DNA from: Streptomyces violaceoruber | GTDB lineage: Bacteria; Actinomycetota; Actinomycetes; Streptomycetales; Streptomycetaceae | Direction: 5' to 3' | Assembly: GCA_000720805.1 (NCBI GenBank) | Contig: JODI01000118.1 | Location: 1-38,049 of the forward strand | Length of the DNA stretch: 38,049 bases | In this document: one piece after another, positions 14,296-22,735 of the stretch | Numbering within the stretch: position 1 is the stretch's first letter | Layout: the number at the start of each line of letters is the position of its first letter | Position numbers and translations under genes: made by a program | The notes under the pieces: generated by a model | The model's input: only the letters and a program-made list of their open reading frames with translations | Databases searched by the model: none | What the model was told of the DNA's origin: nothing

Positions 14296-17200
14296 TTACG
14301 AATGCGTCCGCAGCAGCGTCCTCATCGTCCGCATCGCCACCGACAAGTTGGCCAGGTCGAACGTCTCCGAGCTCCGGATCTCGTCCAGAGTCGTCCGCGC
14401 CCGGCCCAGGATCGGCGCGTTCTTCTCCTCCCAGGCCTTGAAGCGCTGCTCGGGGGTCGAGGTGCCGTTGCCCACCGCGAGGATGTCGGCGGTGAGCGCC
14501 GCGTGGGCCGCGTACAGGTCCTCACGGATGGAGGCGCGGGCCATGGACTGCCAGCGGTCGGCGCGCGGGAGTTCGAGGATGCGGTCCATCAGCTGGGCGA
14601 TGTGGAGGCGGTCGGCGAGGTCGTAGTAGACCTCGGCGACCTCCAGCGGGTCCCGGCTCATGCGGTCGCCCACCGAGACGATGTCGAGCGTCGGGAAGGC
14701 GGAGGAGAATCCGGCCACCCGGGTGGCGACCTCGCCGGGGACGCCGGCGCCGGTCAGCTCGTCGTAGATCTTCTGGTACCACTCCGCGTCCGCGCCCCGC
14801 AGCAGCTTCGGCAGCTGCGACCACACCTGCTCGACCCGGTCGGCGAAGAAGTCGACCGTCTCGGCGAGCCGGAGCGGCTGCGGCCGGTTGTTGAGCAGCC
14901 AGCGCGTGCCGCGCTCGACCAGCCGGCGCGAGTGCAGCCGGATACGGGTCTGGACGCCGGCCTCGACCGTGTTGTCGAGCGCCTCCACCGCGTCCCACAC
15001 CACACCGGAGCGGAAGATCGCGCGGGCCGCGGTCTGCGCCCGGACGATCTCCTCCAGCGAGGCACCGGTCTCCTCGCGCAGGCGGTGCAGATACGTCGTA
15101 CCGCCCGTGTTGACCGTGTCGTTGACCAGCACGGTCGTGGTGATCTCGCGGTGCAGCGGGTGACCGTCGATGCGGTCCTCGAACTTCTCGCGCAGCGCGG
15201 TCGGGAAGTACGCGTGCAGCAGACCGCGCAGGTACGGGTCGTCCGGCAGCGAGGTGTGCAGCAGCTCCTCGGCGACCGTGATCTTCGTGTACGCCAGCAG
15301 GACGGCCGTCTCCGGGCTGGTCAGGCCCTGCCCGGTGTTCAGCCGCTCGCGGATCTGGCGGTCGGTGGGCAGGAACTCCAGGGCCCGGTCGAGCAGTCCG
15401 GCCCGCCCCAGGTGGCGCATGTAGCGCTGCTGGGCGTGGAGCATGTCCTTGGACTGGGCGAGCGCGTTGGCGATGGCCGTGTTCTGCGCGTAGTTGTTGC
15501 GCAGGACCAGCCGGCCGACCTCGTCGGTCATCTCGGCGAGCAGCTTGTTGCGCTGCTTGACCGTCATGTCGCCGTCCGCGACCAGGCCGTTGAGCAGGAT
15601 CTTGATGTTCACCTCGTGGTCGGAGGTGTCCACGCCCGCGCTGTTGTCGATGGCATCGGTGTTGATCTTGCCGCCCTGCAGCGCGAACTCGATCCGGCCG
15701 AGCTGGGTCAGCCCCAGGTTGCCGCCCTCGCCGACGACCTTGACGCGCAGGTCGGCGCCGTCCACCCGGATCGCGTCGTTGGCCTTGTCGCCGACTTCCG
15801 CGTGGGTTTCCGTGCCGGCCTTGACGTACGTACCGATGCCGCCGTTCCACAGCAGGTCCACCGGTGCCTTGAGGATCGCCTTCATCAGGTCGGCCGGCGT
15901 CATCTTGGAGACCTTCTCCTCGATGCCGAGGGCCTCACGGATGTGCGCGTTGACCGGGATCGCCTTGGCGGTACGGGGGAACACTCCGCCACCGGTGGAG
16001 ATGAGCGCGGTGTCGTAGTCGGCCCAGCTGGAGCGCGGGAGCTCGAAGACGCGGCGGCGCTCGGCGTAGGAGGTGGCCGCGTCGGGCTTCGGGTCGATGA
16101 AGATGTGCCGGTGGTCGAAGGCGGCGACCAGGCGGATGTGTTCGCTCAGCAGCATGCCGTTGCCGAACACGTCACCGGACATGTCGCCGATGCCGACGAC
16201 GGTGAAGTCCTCGGCCTGCGTGTTGATGCCCAGCTCCCGGAAGTGCCGCTTCACGGACTCCCAGGCACCGCGGGCGGTGATGCCCATGCCCTTGTGGTCG
16301 TAGCCCGCGCTGCCTCCGGAGGCGAAGGCGTCACCGAGCCAGAAGTTGTACTGCTCGGCCACCCCGTTGGCGATGTCCGAGAAGGTCGCGGTGCCCTTGT
16401 CGGCGGCGACGACCAGGTAGGTGTCGTCCTCGTCGTGCCGGACGACGTCGGCGGGCGGCACGACCTCACCGGCGACCATGTTGTCGGTGATGTCGAGCAG
16501 CGCCGAGATGAACGTCTTGTAGCTGCGGATACCCTCCGCCAGCCACGCGTCCCGGTCCACGCTCGGGTCCGGCAGCTGCTTGGCGACGAAGCCGCCCTTG
16601 GCGCCGACCGGCACGATGACGGTGTTCTTCACCATCTGCGCCTTGACCAGGCCGAGGATCTCGGTCCGGAAGTCCTCACGCCGGTCGGACCAGCGCAGAC
16701 CGCCGCGCGCGACCTTCCCGAACCTGAGGTGCACGCCCTCCACGCGCGGCGAGTACACCCAGATCTCGAACGCCGGGCGCGGGGCCGGCAGGTCGGGAAT
16801 CGCCTGCGGGTCGAACTTCATGGAGACGTACTCGTGCGGCCGGCCGCCCGCCGCCTCCTGGAAGAAGTTGGTGCGCAGGGTCGCCTTGATGACGGTGAGG
16901 AACGACCGCAGGATCCGGTCCTCGTCGAGGCTGGCCACCTGGTCGAGCGCGGCGTCCACCTCTTCGAGCAGCGCGTCGACGATCTCGAGCCCCGCCCGCT
17001 GCCGGTCCGGCGACATCCGCGCCTCGAACAGCGAGACCAGCAGCCGGGTGGTGTGCACGTTGTTGCGGAGGGTGTCCTCCATGTAGTCCTGGCTGAACGT
17101 CGAGCCCGCCTGCCGCAGGTACTTCGCGTACGCCCGCAGCACCATCGCCTGACGCCAGGTCAGCCCGGCGCTCAGCACCAGGGCGTTGAAGCCGTCGTTC

Positions 17201-19245
17201 TCCGCCTTGCCCAGCCAGCTGGCGGCGAAGGCGTCCTGGAACCGCTCGCGCCCGTCGTCGCCGAGGTAGTCGCCGCTGCCGCTCTTCGGCCGGGGCATCC
17301 GCAGCCCGAAGTCGTAGATCCAGGCCACGCTCCGGTCCGAGCAGCGCAGTTCGTACGGCCGCTCGTCCATCACCTCGACGCCGAGCCGGTTGAGGACCGG
17401 CAGCACCGCCGACAGGGTGATGGAGCCGCCCTTGCGGTAGATCTTGAACCGGCGCTCCTCGGGCGCGGCGCCCACGGGCTCGTAGAGGCTGAGCGCGAAG
17501 CCCTTCTCGTCGGACTCCTCGGTGAGCTGTTCGAGGTGCGCGATGTCGGCGACCGCGGCGCGCGGGGAGTGGTCGGCCTTGTAGCCCTCCGGGATGGCGT
17601 TGCCGAAGCGGCGCAGCAGCTCGGCGGCGCGCTCCTCGCCGAACTCGGCGTTCAGCGCCTCCGCGAACCCGTCGGCCCAGGAGCGGGCGGCCTCGACGAG
17701 CCGCGCCTCGATGCGCTCCTTGTCGCTGTCGCTGAGCTGCTGCAGCTCGGTGCCCTGCGGGACGCGGACCACGAAGTGCAGCCGGGAGAGGATGGACTCG
17801 GTGTTCCAGGCCGTGAAGTCGACGCTGATACCGCCGAGTTCCTCCTTCAGGATGTCGATGATCCGCAGCCGGACACCGGTCGTGTACCGGTCGCGGGGCA
17901 GGTAGACGAGGGCGGAGTAGTAGCGCCCGTACTCGTCCTGCCGCAGATACAGCCGCAGCCGCCGCCGCTCCTGGAGGTACAGCACGGACGTGACGATGGA
18001 CTCGAGTTCCTCGGGCGGCGTCTGGAAGAGCTCGTCGCGCGGGTAGGTCTCGAGGATCTGCAGCAGATCGCGCCCGTCGTGACTGTTCGGCGAGAACCCC
18101 GCCCGCTCCAGCACCTCCTCGACCTTGCGCCGGATGACGGGCACCCGCCGCACGGACTCGGTGTAGGCGGCGGACGAGAACAGCCCGAGGAACCGCCGTT
18201 CCCCCACGACGTTCCCCTCGGCGTCGAACTTCTTGACGCCGATGTAGTCGAGATACGACGGCCGGTGCACGGTCGACCGGCTGTTCGCCTTGGTCAGCAC
18301 GAGGAGCTTGTGCTCACGCGCCTTCTTCCGGGCATCCGCGGGCAGCCGCTCGAACGACGGGCTGACGGGGTGGCTGTCCCCGTCGCCGTGACGCGGATCG
18401 GACCGCAGAATGCCGAGCCCGGTGCCGGGAACGGCCGCCAGGGAGTCGTCCTCGCGGAGCTGGTACTCCCGGTACCCGAGGAAGGTGAAGTGGTCGGCGG
18501 CCAGCCAGCGCAGCAGCTCGCGGGCCTCCTCGACGTCCTGCTCGCGCAGATCGGAGGCGACCGGCTCCTTGGGCAGCTCGTCGGCCATCCGCAGGGCGGA
18601 GTCCCGCATTTTCTCCCAGTCCTCGACGGCCTCCCGGGCGTCGGACAGGACCCGCAGCAGGTCGGCGTTGATCTGCTTCAGATCGCCGCGGTCGGTCTCC
18701 CGGTCGATCTCGACATGGATCCAGGACTCGGTGTGCGCGTCGTGCGGGAGGTCCTCAGAGACAGGCGCGGTGAGCACCTCGATGAGCTTGCCGGTGACGT
18801 CACGCCGCACGACGATCTGCGGATGGATGACGACATGGATCCCACGTCCCTGCCGGGTCAACTCGTTGGTGACGGAGTCGACGAGGAACGGCATGTCGTC
18901 GGTGACGACCTCGACAACCGAATGAGTGCACGTCCACCCGTTCTCCTCCACGGTGGGCGTGTGGACCCGCACGTTGGCCGTGCCCTGCGGGCGGTTCTCG
19001 GCCAGCCGGTAGTGCGAGAGCGCGGCACCGAAGACGTCGACCGGGTCGCGGTCGGTGAGGTCCTCCGGTGCGGTGTGCAGGTAGTAGCGCTGGAGGAACG
19101 CGAGCACGGAGTCGTGATCCGGGGTGTCCGGGGTGCCCTCGCCCGTCGTCCTGGTCGGTAGGTGCCCCCCGACCGGGCTGTTCTCAGCGACCCGAGCAGC
19201 CCTCTCCAGCAACTCGGCCTTGGCTTCGTCCAGCTTGGTCTGCAT
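14296..19245 (-). CDS. gdhB: NAD-specific glutamate dehydrogenase, large (180-kDa) type
   Basis: 1649 residues, the size of the GDH180 class first known from Streptomyces clavuligerus; it oxidatively deaminates glutamate to 2-oxoglutarate and ammonia with NAD. A long N-terminal regulatory region begins LAFLQRYYLHTAPEDL and includes FLVDSVTNEL. The catalytic core, about residues 770-1160, shows GGLRWSDRREDFRTEILGLVKAQMVKN, PVGAKGGFV, VVGIGDMSGDVFGNGMLLS and HIFIDPKPD, then GEGGNLGLTQ. A helical C-terminal domain follows. ATG 19245 has GAGGACA immediately upstream and AGGAG 11 bp upstream. It stands alone, with a hairpin after it and about 1 kb of gene-free repeat-rich DNA before it. The frame is intact throughout, with no sign of damage. 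Confidence 0.97.
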   Translation of the reverse strand: MQTKLDEAKAELLERAARVAENSPVGGHLPTRTTGEGTPDTPDHDSVLAFLQRYYLHTAPEDLTDRDPVDVFGAALSHYRLAENRPQGTANVRVHTPTVEENGWTCTHSVVEVVTDDMPFLVDSVTNELTRQGRGIHVVIHPQIVVRRDVTGKLIEVLTAPVSEDLPHDAHTESWIHVEIDRETDRGDLKQINADLLRVLSDAREAVEDWEKMRDSALRMADELPKEPVASDLREQDVEEARELLRWLAADHFTFLGYREYQLREDDSLAAVPGTGLGILRSDPRHGDGDSHPVSPSFERLPADARKKAREHKLLVLTKANSRSTVHRPSYLDYIGVKKFDAEGNVVGERRFLGLFSSAAYTESVRRVPVIRRKVEEVLERAGFSPNSHDGRDLLQILETYPRDELFQTPPEELESIVTSVLYLQERRRLRLYLRQDEYGRYYSALVYLPRDRYTTGVRLRIIDILKEELGGISVDFTAWNTESILSRLHFVVRVPQGTELQQLSDSDKERIEARLVEAARSWADGFAEALNAEFGEERAAELLRRFGNAIPEGYKADHSPRAAVADIAHLEQLTEESDEKGFALSLYEPVGAAPEERRFKIYRKGGSITLSAVLPVLNRLGVEVMDERPYELRCSDRSVAWIYDFGLRMPRPKSGSGDYLGDDGRERFQDAFAASWLGKAENDGFNALVLSAGLTWRQAMVLRAYAKYLRQAGSTFSQDYMEDTLRNNVHTTRLLVSLFEARMSPDRQRAGLEIVDALLEEVDAALDQVASLDEDRILRSFLTVIKATLRTNFFQEAAGGRPHEYVSMKFDPQAIPDLPAPRPAFEIWVYSPRVEGVHLRFGKVARGGLRWSDRREDFRTEILGLVKAQMVKNTVIVPVGAKGGFVAKQLPDPSVDRDAWLAEGIRSYKTFISALLDITDNMVAGEVVPPADVVRHDEDDTYLVVAADKGTATFSDIANGVAEQYNFWLGDAFASGGSAGYDHKGMGITARGAWESVKRHFRELGINTQAEDFTVVGIGDMSGDVFGNGMLLSEHIRLVAAFDHRHIFIDPKPDAATSYAERRRVFELPRSSWADYDTALISTGGGVFPRTAKAIPVNAHIREALGIEEKVSKMTPADLMKAILKAPVDLLWNGGIGTYVKAGTETHAEVGDKANDAIRVDGADLRVKVVGEGGNLGLTQLGRIEFALQGGKINTDAIDNSAGVDTSDHEVNIKILLNGLVADGDMTVKQRNKLLAEMTDEVGRLVLRNNYAQNTAIANALAQSKDMLHAQQRYMRHLGRAGLLDRALEFLPTDRQIRERLNTGQGLTSPETAVLLAYTKITVAEELLHTSLPDDPYLRGLLHAYFPTALREKFEDRIDGHPLHREITTTVLVNDTVNTGGTTYLHRLREETGASLEEIVRAQTAARAIFRSGVVWDAVEALDNTVEAGVQTRIRLHSRRLVERGTRWLLNNRPQPLRLAETVDFFADRVEQVWSQLPKLLRGADAEWYQKIYDELTGAGVPGEVATRVAGFSSAFPTLDIVSVGDRMSRDPLEVAEVYYDLADRLHIAQLMDRILELPRADRWQSMARASIREDLYAAHAALTADILAVGNGTSTPEQRFKAWEEKNAPILGRARTTLDEIRSSETFDLANLSVAMRTMRTLLRTHS

Positions 19246-19722
19246 TGTCCTCTGGCTCCTGTCGCGCGCCGTTGCGTGACGTAGAAGGAAGTTCGGTCTC
19301 TTCTCTTCCGACGTAACGCCGTGACGCGGGGTGTCCGGTCTGTTCCGACGCTATGCCGCAAGGCGAGATGAGCGGGGGGTTATCAGCCATTCTCGACACG
19401 CCCTGCGGGTGTGACGCTGCTCTCTGCGGCGCCGCGCACGTCCGGGGTGTGTACGGCGTCCTGGGGGCCCTAGCTCCCCCGTCCCGCCCGCGAAGACCAG
19501 CGACCGCCGCCCGGCCACGGAGGTAATCCGTGTTCCCCGGGCGCAGGGCAGGGACAACGAGGTCCCCGCGAACTATCGCGCTGATCACGCCACCAAGGCT
19601 ATCGCTCCTCACCGGGCCCTCGTCATGAGCCGTATGTGTACAAAAGCAGGGGTGGAAGTTTGACGTTCTGCACAGACGACCCCAGACCCGGGACCCCATC
19701 GGAGCCCCTTCCACCATCGTTC
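19246..19722. other. gdhB upstream region, no gene seen
   Basis: No convincing gene. A minus-strand open frame over much of this stretch has no recognisable protein features. Near the gdhB start, TTCCGACGTAA (19307-19317) and TGTTCCGACG (19341-19350) resemble the right arms of the dyads at 11.9-12.0 kb. The stretch around 19630-19680 is locally less GC-rich and could hold promoters. Confidence 0.5.
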
Positions 19723-20042
19723 GCCCTTGCGGACTCCCCTGCCGGAAGCCCCTTCACCACCAGCCTCGCCGACTCAGCCCGCCCAGGCCCCTCCGACACC
19801 GGCCTTGCCGGCTTGACCCATCCGGGCTCCCTTCAGGACCGTGCTTGCCGACTCGGCCTGTCCGGGCTCTCTCCGGCACCGGGCCTGCCGACTCGGCCTG
19901 TCCGGGCTCTCTCCGGCACCGGGCCTGCCGACTCGGCCCATCCTGGCTCCCTCCGGCACCGGGCCTGCCGACTCGGCCCATCCTGGCTCCCTCCGGCACC
20001 GGGCCTGCCGACTCGGCCCATCCTGGCTCCCTCCGACACCTG
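19723..20042 (+). repeat. Eight tandem 40-bp repeats
   Basis: Exact 40-bp period. Units start at 19723 (degenerate), 19763, 19803, 19843, 19883, 19923, 19963 and 20003. The type unit begins GCCTGCCGACTCGGCC and ends CTCCGGCACCGG. Units from 19923 to 20042 are almost identical (CCCATCCTGGCTCCC variant). Units at 19843 and 19883 share a CTGTCCGGGCTCT variant, and the left units are more diverged. Each good unit holds GCCGA-C-TCGGC, and its junction holds CGGCA-N7-TGCCG. A 40-bp period changes reading frame every unit, so it is not protein-coding. There are no spacers, so it is not a CRISPR array. Confidence 0.95.
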
Positions 20043-20206
20043 AGGACGAGGCCGTTCAGGCCGATGGGGGTCTGGGGCAGAGCCCCAGGCGGGGTGCAGG
20101 GGACGCAGTCCCCGCCCTCAGGGGGACCGGGGCACGGGGACGCAGTCCCCGCCCTCAGGGGGACCGGGGGCGCAGCCCCCGGCGGGGTCGAAGGGGCGGA
20201 GCCCCT
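20040..20206. repeat. Cluster of five perfect GC hairpins with interspersed repeat, copy 2
   Basis: Five short hairpins, all with 3-nt loops, follow one another: CTGGGGC-AGA-GCCCCAG (20072-20088), GGGGAC-GCA-GTCCCC (20099-20113), the same again (20136-20150), CCGGGGGC-GCA-GCCCCCGG (20164-20182) and AGGGGC-GGA-GCCCCT (20192-20206). A 34-bp segment is directly repeated at 20099-20132 and 20136-20169. The left part (TGAGGACGAGGCCGTTCAGG...GCCGAT) is the same repeat family as 68-127. Confidence 0.9.
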
Positions 20207-20325
20207 GGGGATGGGACGGGTAGGGGCGGCGGGGGCGAGAAAAACCCAACCCCGACACCAGCCAACGTCACCCCACCGGCGCACGCCCCCTTGGCAACCC
20301 GCCCTTACCGATGCACGTTGCCGAC

Positions 20326-20892
20326 ATGACCGCAAAAATCCTCATCGTCACCGGCGACGCCGCAGAGTCCCTCGAGGTCCTGTACCCCTACCAACGCCTC
20401 CGCGAAGAGGGCTACGACGTCCACATCGCCGCCCCCACCCGCAAAAAGCTCCAGTTCGTCGTACACGACTTCGAACCCGGCTTCGACACCTACACCGAGA
20501 AACCCGGCTACACCTGGCCCGCCGACCTGGCCTTCGCCGACGTCGACCCCGGCCAGTACGCCGCCCTCGTCATCCCCGGCGGCCGCGCCCCCGAGTACCT
20601 CCGCAACGACCCCGAACTCCGCAAGATCCTCAAGTCGTTCTTCGACGCCGACAAGCCCGTGGCCCAGATCTGCCACGGCCCCCTGCTCACCGCCGCGATC
20701 GACAGCCTCCGCGGCCGCCGCGTCACGGCGTACCCCGCGCTGGAACTGGACATGCAGGCCGCCGGCGCCACCTTCCAGGACGCCGAGGCGGTGGTCGACG
20801 GCACCCTGGTCTCCTCCCGCGCCTGGCCGGACCACTCCAGCTGGATGCGCGAATTCCTGACGGTGCTGCGGGCGAAGGCACCGGTGACCTGA
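20326..20892 (+). CDS. DJ-1/PfpI family protein
   Basis: 188 residues, a single DJ-1/PfpI (class I glutamine amidotransferase-like) domain. KILIVTGDAAESLEVLYPYQRL carries the conserved Glu14, ALVIPGGRAPEYL is the oxyanion region, and the nucleophile elbow is Cys116 in AQICHGPLL. Family members act as deglycases, chaperones or proteases, and the sequence alone does not decide between them. ATG 20326 is chosen because the domain starts there; ATG 20311 in frame would add five residues. It faces away from gdhB across the repeat block and is convergent with the HAD hydrolase gene. Confidence 0.92.
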   Translation: MTAKILIVTGDAAESLEVLYPYQRLREEGYDVHIAAPTRKKLQFVVHDFEPGFDTYTEKPGYTWPADLAFADVDPGQYAALVIPGGRAPEYLRNDPELRKILKSFFDADKPVAQICHGPLLTAAIDSLRGRRVTAYPALELDMQAAGATFQDAEAVVDGTLVSSRAWPDHSSWMREFLTVLRAKAPVT

Positions 20893-21010
20893 TCCTCCAC
20901 CTCCACCGCCCCGTGCCGCCGCCATCCCCCGGCCACCCGCGCCGCCCCTGCCACTGGGCGGCACGGGCGGCACCCGGCACAGGCGGCAGGCGCGGACGCC
21001 ACCGCCGCCC

Positions 21011-21074
21011 TGGCCCACCACACCCTTGGCCCACCACACCCCTGGCCCACCACACCTCTGGCCCACGGCACCCC
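21011..21074 (+). repeat. Four tandem 16-bp repeats
   Basis: TGGCCCACCACACCCT, TGGCCCACCACACCCC, TGGCCCACCACACCTC and TGGCCCACGGCACCCC follow without gaps between the convergent DJ-1 and HAD genes. The 16-bp period is not a multiple of three and no gene covers the tract. Confidence 0.92.
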
Positions 21075-21090
21075 TACACCACCCCGCCCC

Positions 21091-21756
21091 CTACGCCGCC
21101 AACCGCTCCGCCTCCACAACCGCCTCCGCCAACGTGTCCACCACCGGCACTCCGACCTCCTCCAGGCTGGCCCGCCCGTGCGACCCCCCGGTGTACAGCA
21201 CCGCCCGTGCCCCGACATGCAACGCCGCCACGGCGTCATCCGCGGCGTCCCCGATCACGACCGTCCGCGCCGGATCCACCCCCGCGAGGAAAGCCAGGTG
21301 CCGGACCATGTGCTCGGCCTTGCTGCCCCCGGACGGCCCCGTCCGCCCGTCCACCCGTATGAAGTGCGCCTCGATCCCGAACCCCCGCACCAGCGGGACG
21401 AGTTCGTCATGGCCGTACATGCTCAGAATCGACTGGCTGCGCCCTGCCGACCGCCACTCCGTCAGCAGCTCGACCGCCCCCGCCGTGAGCCCGCACCCCA
21501 CCCGGTGCTCGGCGTAGTACCGGTGGAAGGTCTCGTCCATGACTTCCCACTCGGCGTCGGTGGGCAGCCGCCCCATCAGCCGCTCGTAGAACTTCGGCAC
21601 CGGCACGCAGTACAGCGCCCGGTACTGCTCCAGCGTGATCGGCGCCAGCCCCAGCTCGGCGAACGCCGCGTTCGTCGCCCCGATGATCGCCTCATTGTCG
21701 TGGAACAGCGTGCCGTTCCAGTCCCAGACAATGTGCGCGTCCGTCTGCTTCCCCAT
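21091..21756 (-). CDS. HAD-superfamily hydrolase (phosphoglycolate-phosphatase-like)
   Basis: 221 residues. Motif I is VWDWNGTLFHD with nucleophile Asp12, motif II is in SILSMYGHDELV, the Lys is in GSKAEHMVRHL, and motif IV is VVIGDAADDAVAA. A helical cap lies between motifs I and II (about 20-100). The position of the usual second Asp of motif I (DxDGT) is Asn14, DWNGT, which may alter the acid/base step. ATG 21756 starts a run into motif I. The C-terminal VPVVDTLAEAVVEAERLAA is the usual family ending. Substrate unknown. Confidence 0.9.
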   Translation of the reverse strand: MGKQTDAHIVWDWNGTLFHDNEAIIGATNAAFAELGLAPITLEQYRALYCVPVPKFYERLMGRLPTDAEWEVMDETFHRYYAEHRVGCGLTAGAVELLTEWRSAGRSQSILSMYGHDELVPLVRGFGIEAHFIRVDGRTGPSGGSKAEHMVRHLAFLAGVDPARTVVIGDAADDAVAALHVGARAVLYTGGSHGRASLEEVGVPVVDTLAEAVVEAERLAA

Positions 21757-21880
21757 GCCAGAAACGTACCCGCCGCCACTGACAATCAAGAGACCCGCGC
21801 CCCGCCCGGCAACGGATCCGCGACCTCGCTCGGCAACGGAGAACCCGCGGCTTCCCTCAGCACAAGCCTCGCGTCCCCGC

Positions 21881-22396
21881 TCAGTCCCCCAGCCCCACCA
21901 GGTTCGGGATCTCCTGCGTCGCGAACCACAGCAGCTCGTGATCCTCCGCCCCGTCCACCACGAACTGCGCGTCGTCGTCCCCGCCGTCCGCCGCCGCCAG
22001 TGCCTCCGCCGCGGCGGCCACATCCGCCTCCGCGTCATCCGCGTCGACGTGCACGGCCGCCGCTTCGGCCATCCGTACGGTCCCAGCGACCCGTACCTCG
22101 CCGAGCGCCGCCGGGTCCAGCGCCCGGTCGGGATCGGCGGTCGCCGTCCCGTCGGGCACGTCCACGGCGACCACGACCCGACGCCGCGTCGCACCCGGGT
22201 CGGCCGCCAGCAGCCGCAGCGAGGCCAGCGCGGCCCGGTTCAGCGCCGCGTACTCCAGTTCCTCGATGTCGTCGGAGAGGTACCACTCGCGCAACGCCGG
22301 CGTGACCGCGTACGCGACGAACGGTCCGGTCCCCAGCTCTCCTGTCTTGTACGCCTCGGCGAGACCGGGAAGGGCCAGGGGGACGTAGACGCGCAT
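21881..22396 (-). CDS. Conserved actinobacterial protein (DUF6912-like)
   Basis: 171 residues. It begins MRVYVPLALPGLAEAYKTGELG, then AYAVTPALREWYLSDDIEELEYAALNRAALASLRLLA, a beta-rich VVVAVDVPDGTA, and ends LLWFATQEIPNLVGLGD. This matches what I remember as a conserved small protein encoded next to secA in Streptomyces. There is no signal peptide, membrane segment or recognisable catalytic motif, so function is unknown. ATG 22396 is the only early ATG at the conserved start. It is divergent from the Rv3235-family gene and on the same strand as the HAD gene. Confidence 0.85.
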   Translation of the reverse strand: MRVYVPLALPGLAEAYKTGELGTGPFVAYAVTPALREWYLSDDIEELEYAALNRAALASLRLLAADPGATRRRVVVAVDVPDGTATADPDRALDPAALGEVRVAGTVRMAEAAAVHVDADDAEADVAAAAEALAAADGGDDDAQFVVDGAEDHELLWFATQEIPNLVGLGD

Positions 22397-22735
22397 GACA
22401 GGCCGCTTTCGTGGTCGATTTTCCGTGGTCGGAGGCTCCGCACAGGTCCCCGGAAGGACGAGCCCGCACCCCCGGAGGGCTTCAGGATACGTGCGCGGCG
22501 TCCCCTTTCGAGTCCCTGCCCACACCCCCGCGAACGTCAACCCACGGCATCGAAATTCACCCACCACACCCTGCCCACCAGGCAATTCCGCGTCCAGACC
22601 ACCCGGATAAGTGACCCCTCCGACCGCCCCACGCCGGTGCACCCCGCCTTGCCCCGGCACCCCGCGGCCCCGTACAAGATCCCCGACCACGAAGTTACTG
22701 CCCGGTACCTCCGGGTGGACCGAACGGGGACACAC
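22397..22735. other. Divergent intergenic region, no gene seen
   Basis: 339 bp between two divergent genes. It should hold both promoters, but I can name no clear -10/-35 pair. A partial dyad CCCGGTACCTCCGGG is at 22701-22715, shortly before the plus-strand start. A GGGGA at 22726-22730 serves as ribosome site for the gene at 22736. Confidence 0.45.

Noticed and set aside
19336..19717. A small minus-strand gene upstream of gdhB.
   Set aside because: Its composition is Arg/Pro/Ala noise, with no recognisable domain and no ribosome site.
19723..20042. CRISPR array.
   Set aside because: The 40-bp units follow each other with no unique spacers, and no cas gene is in the window.
19636..20043. 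A repetitive proline-rich protein read through the 40-bp repeats.
   Set aside because: A 40-bp period shifts the frame at each unit, so the 'protein' repeat only recurs every three units; there is no ribosome site and all frames look alike.
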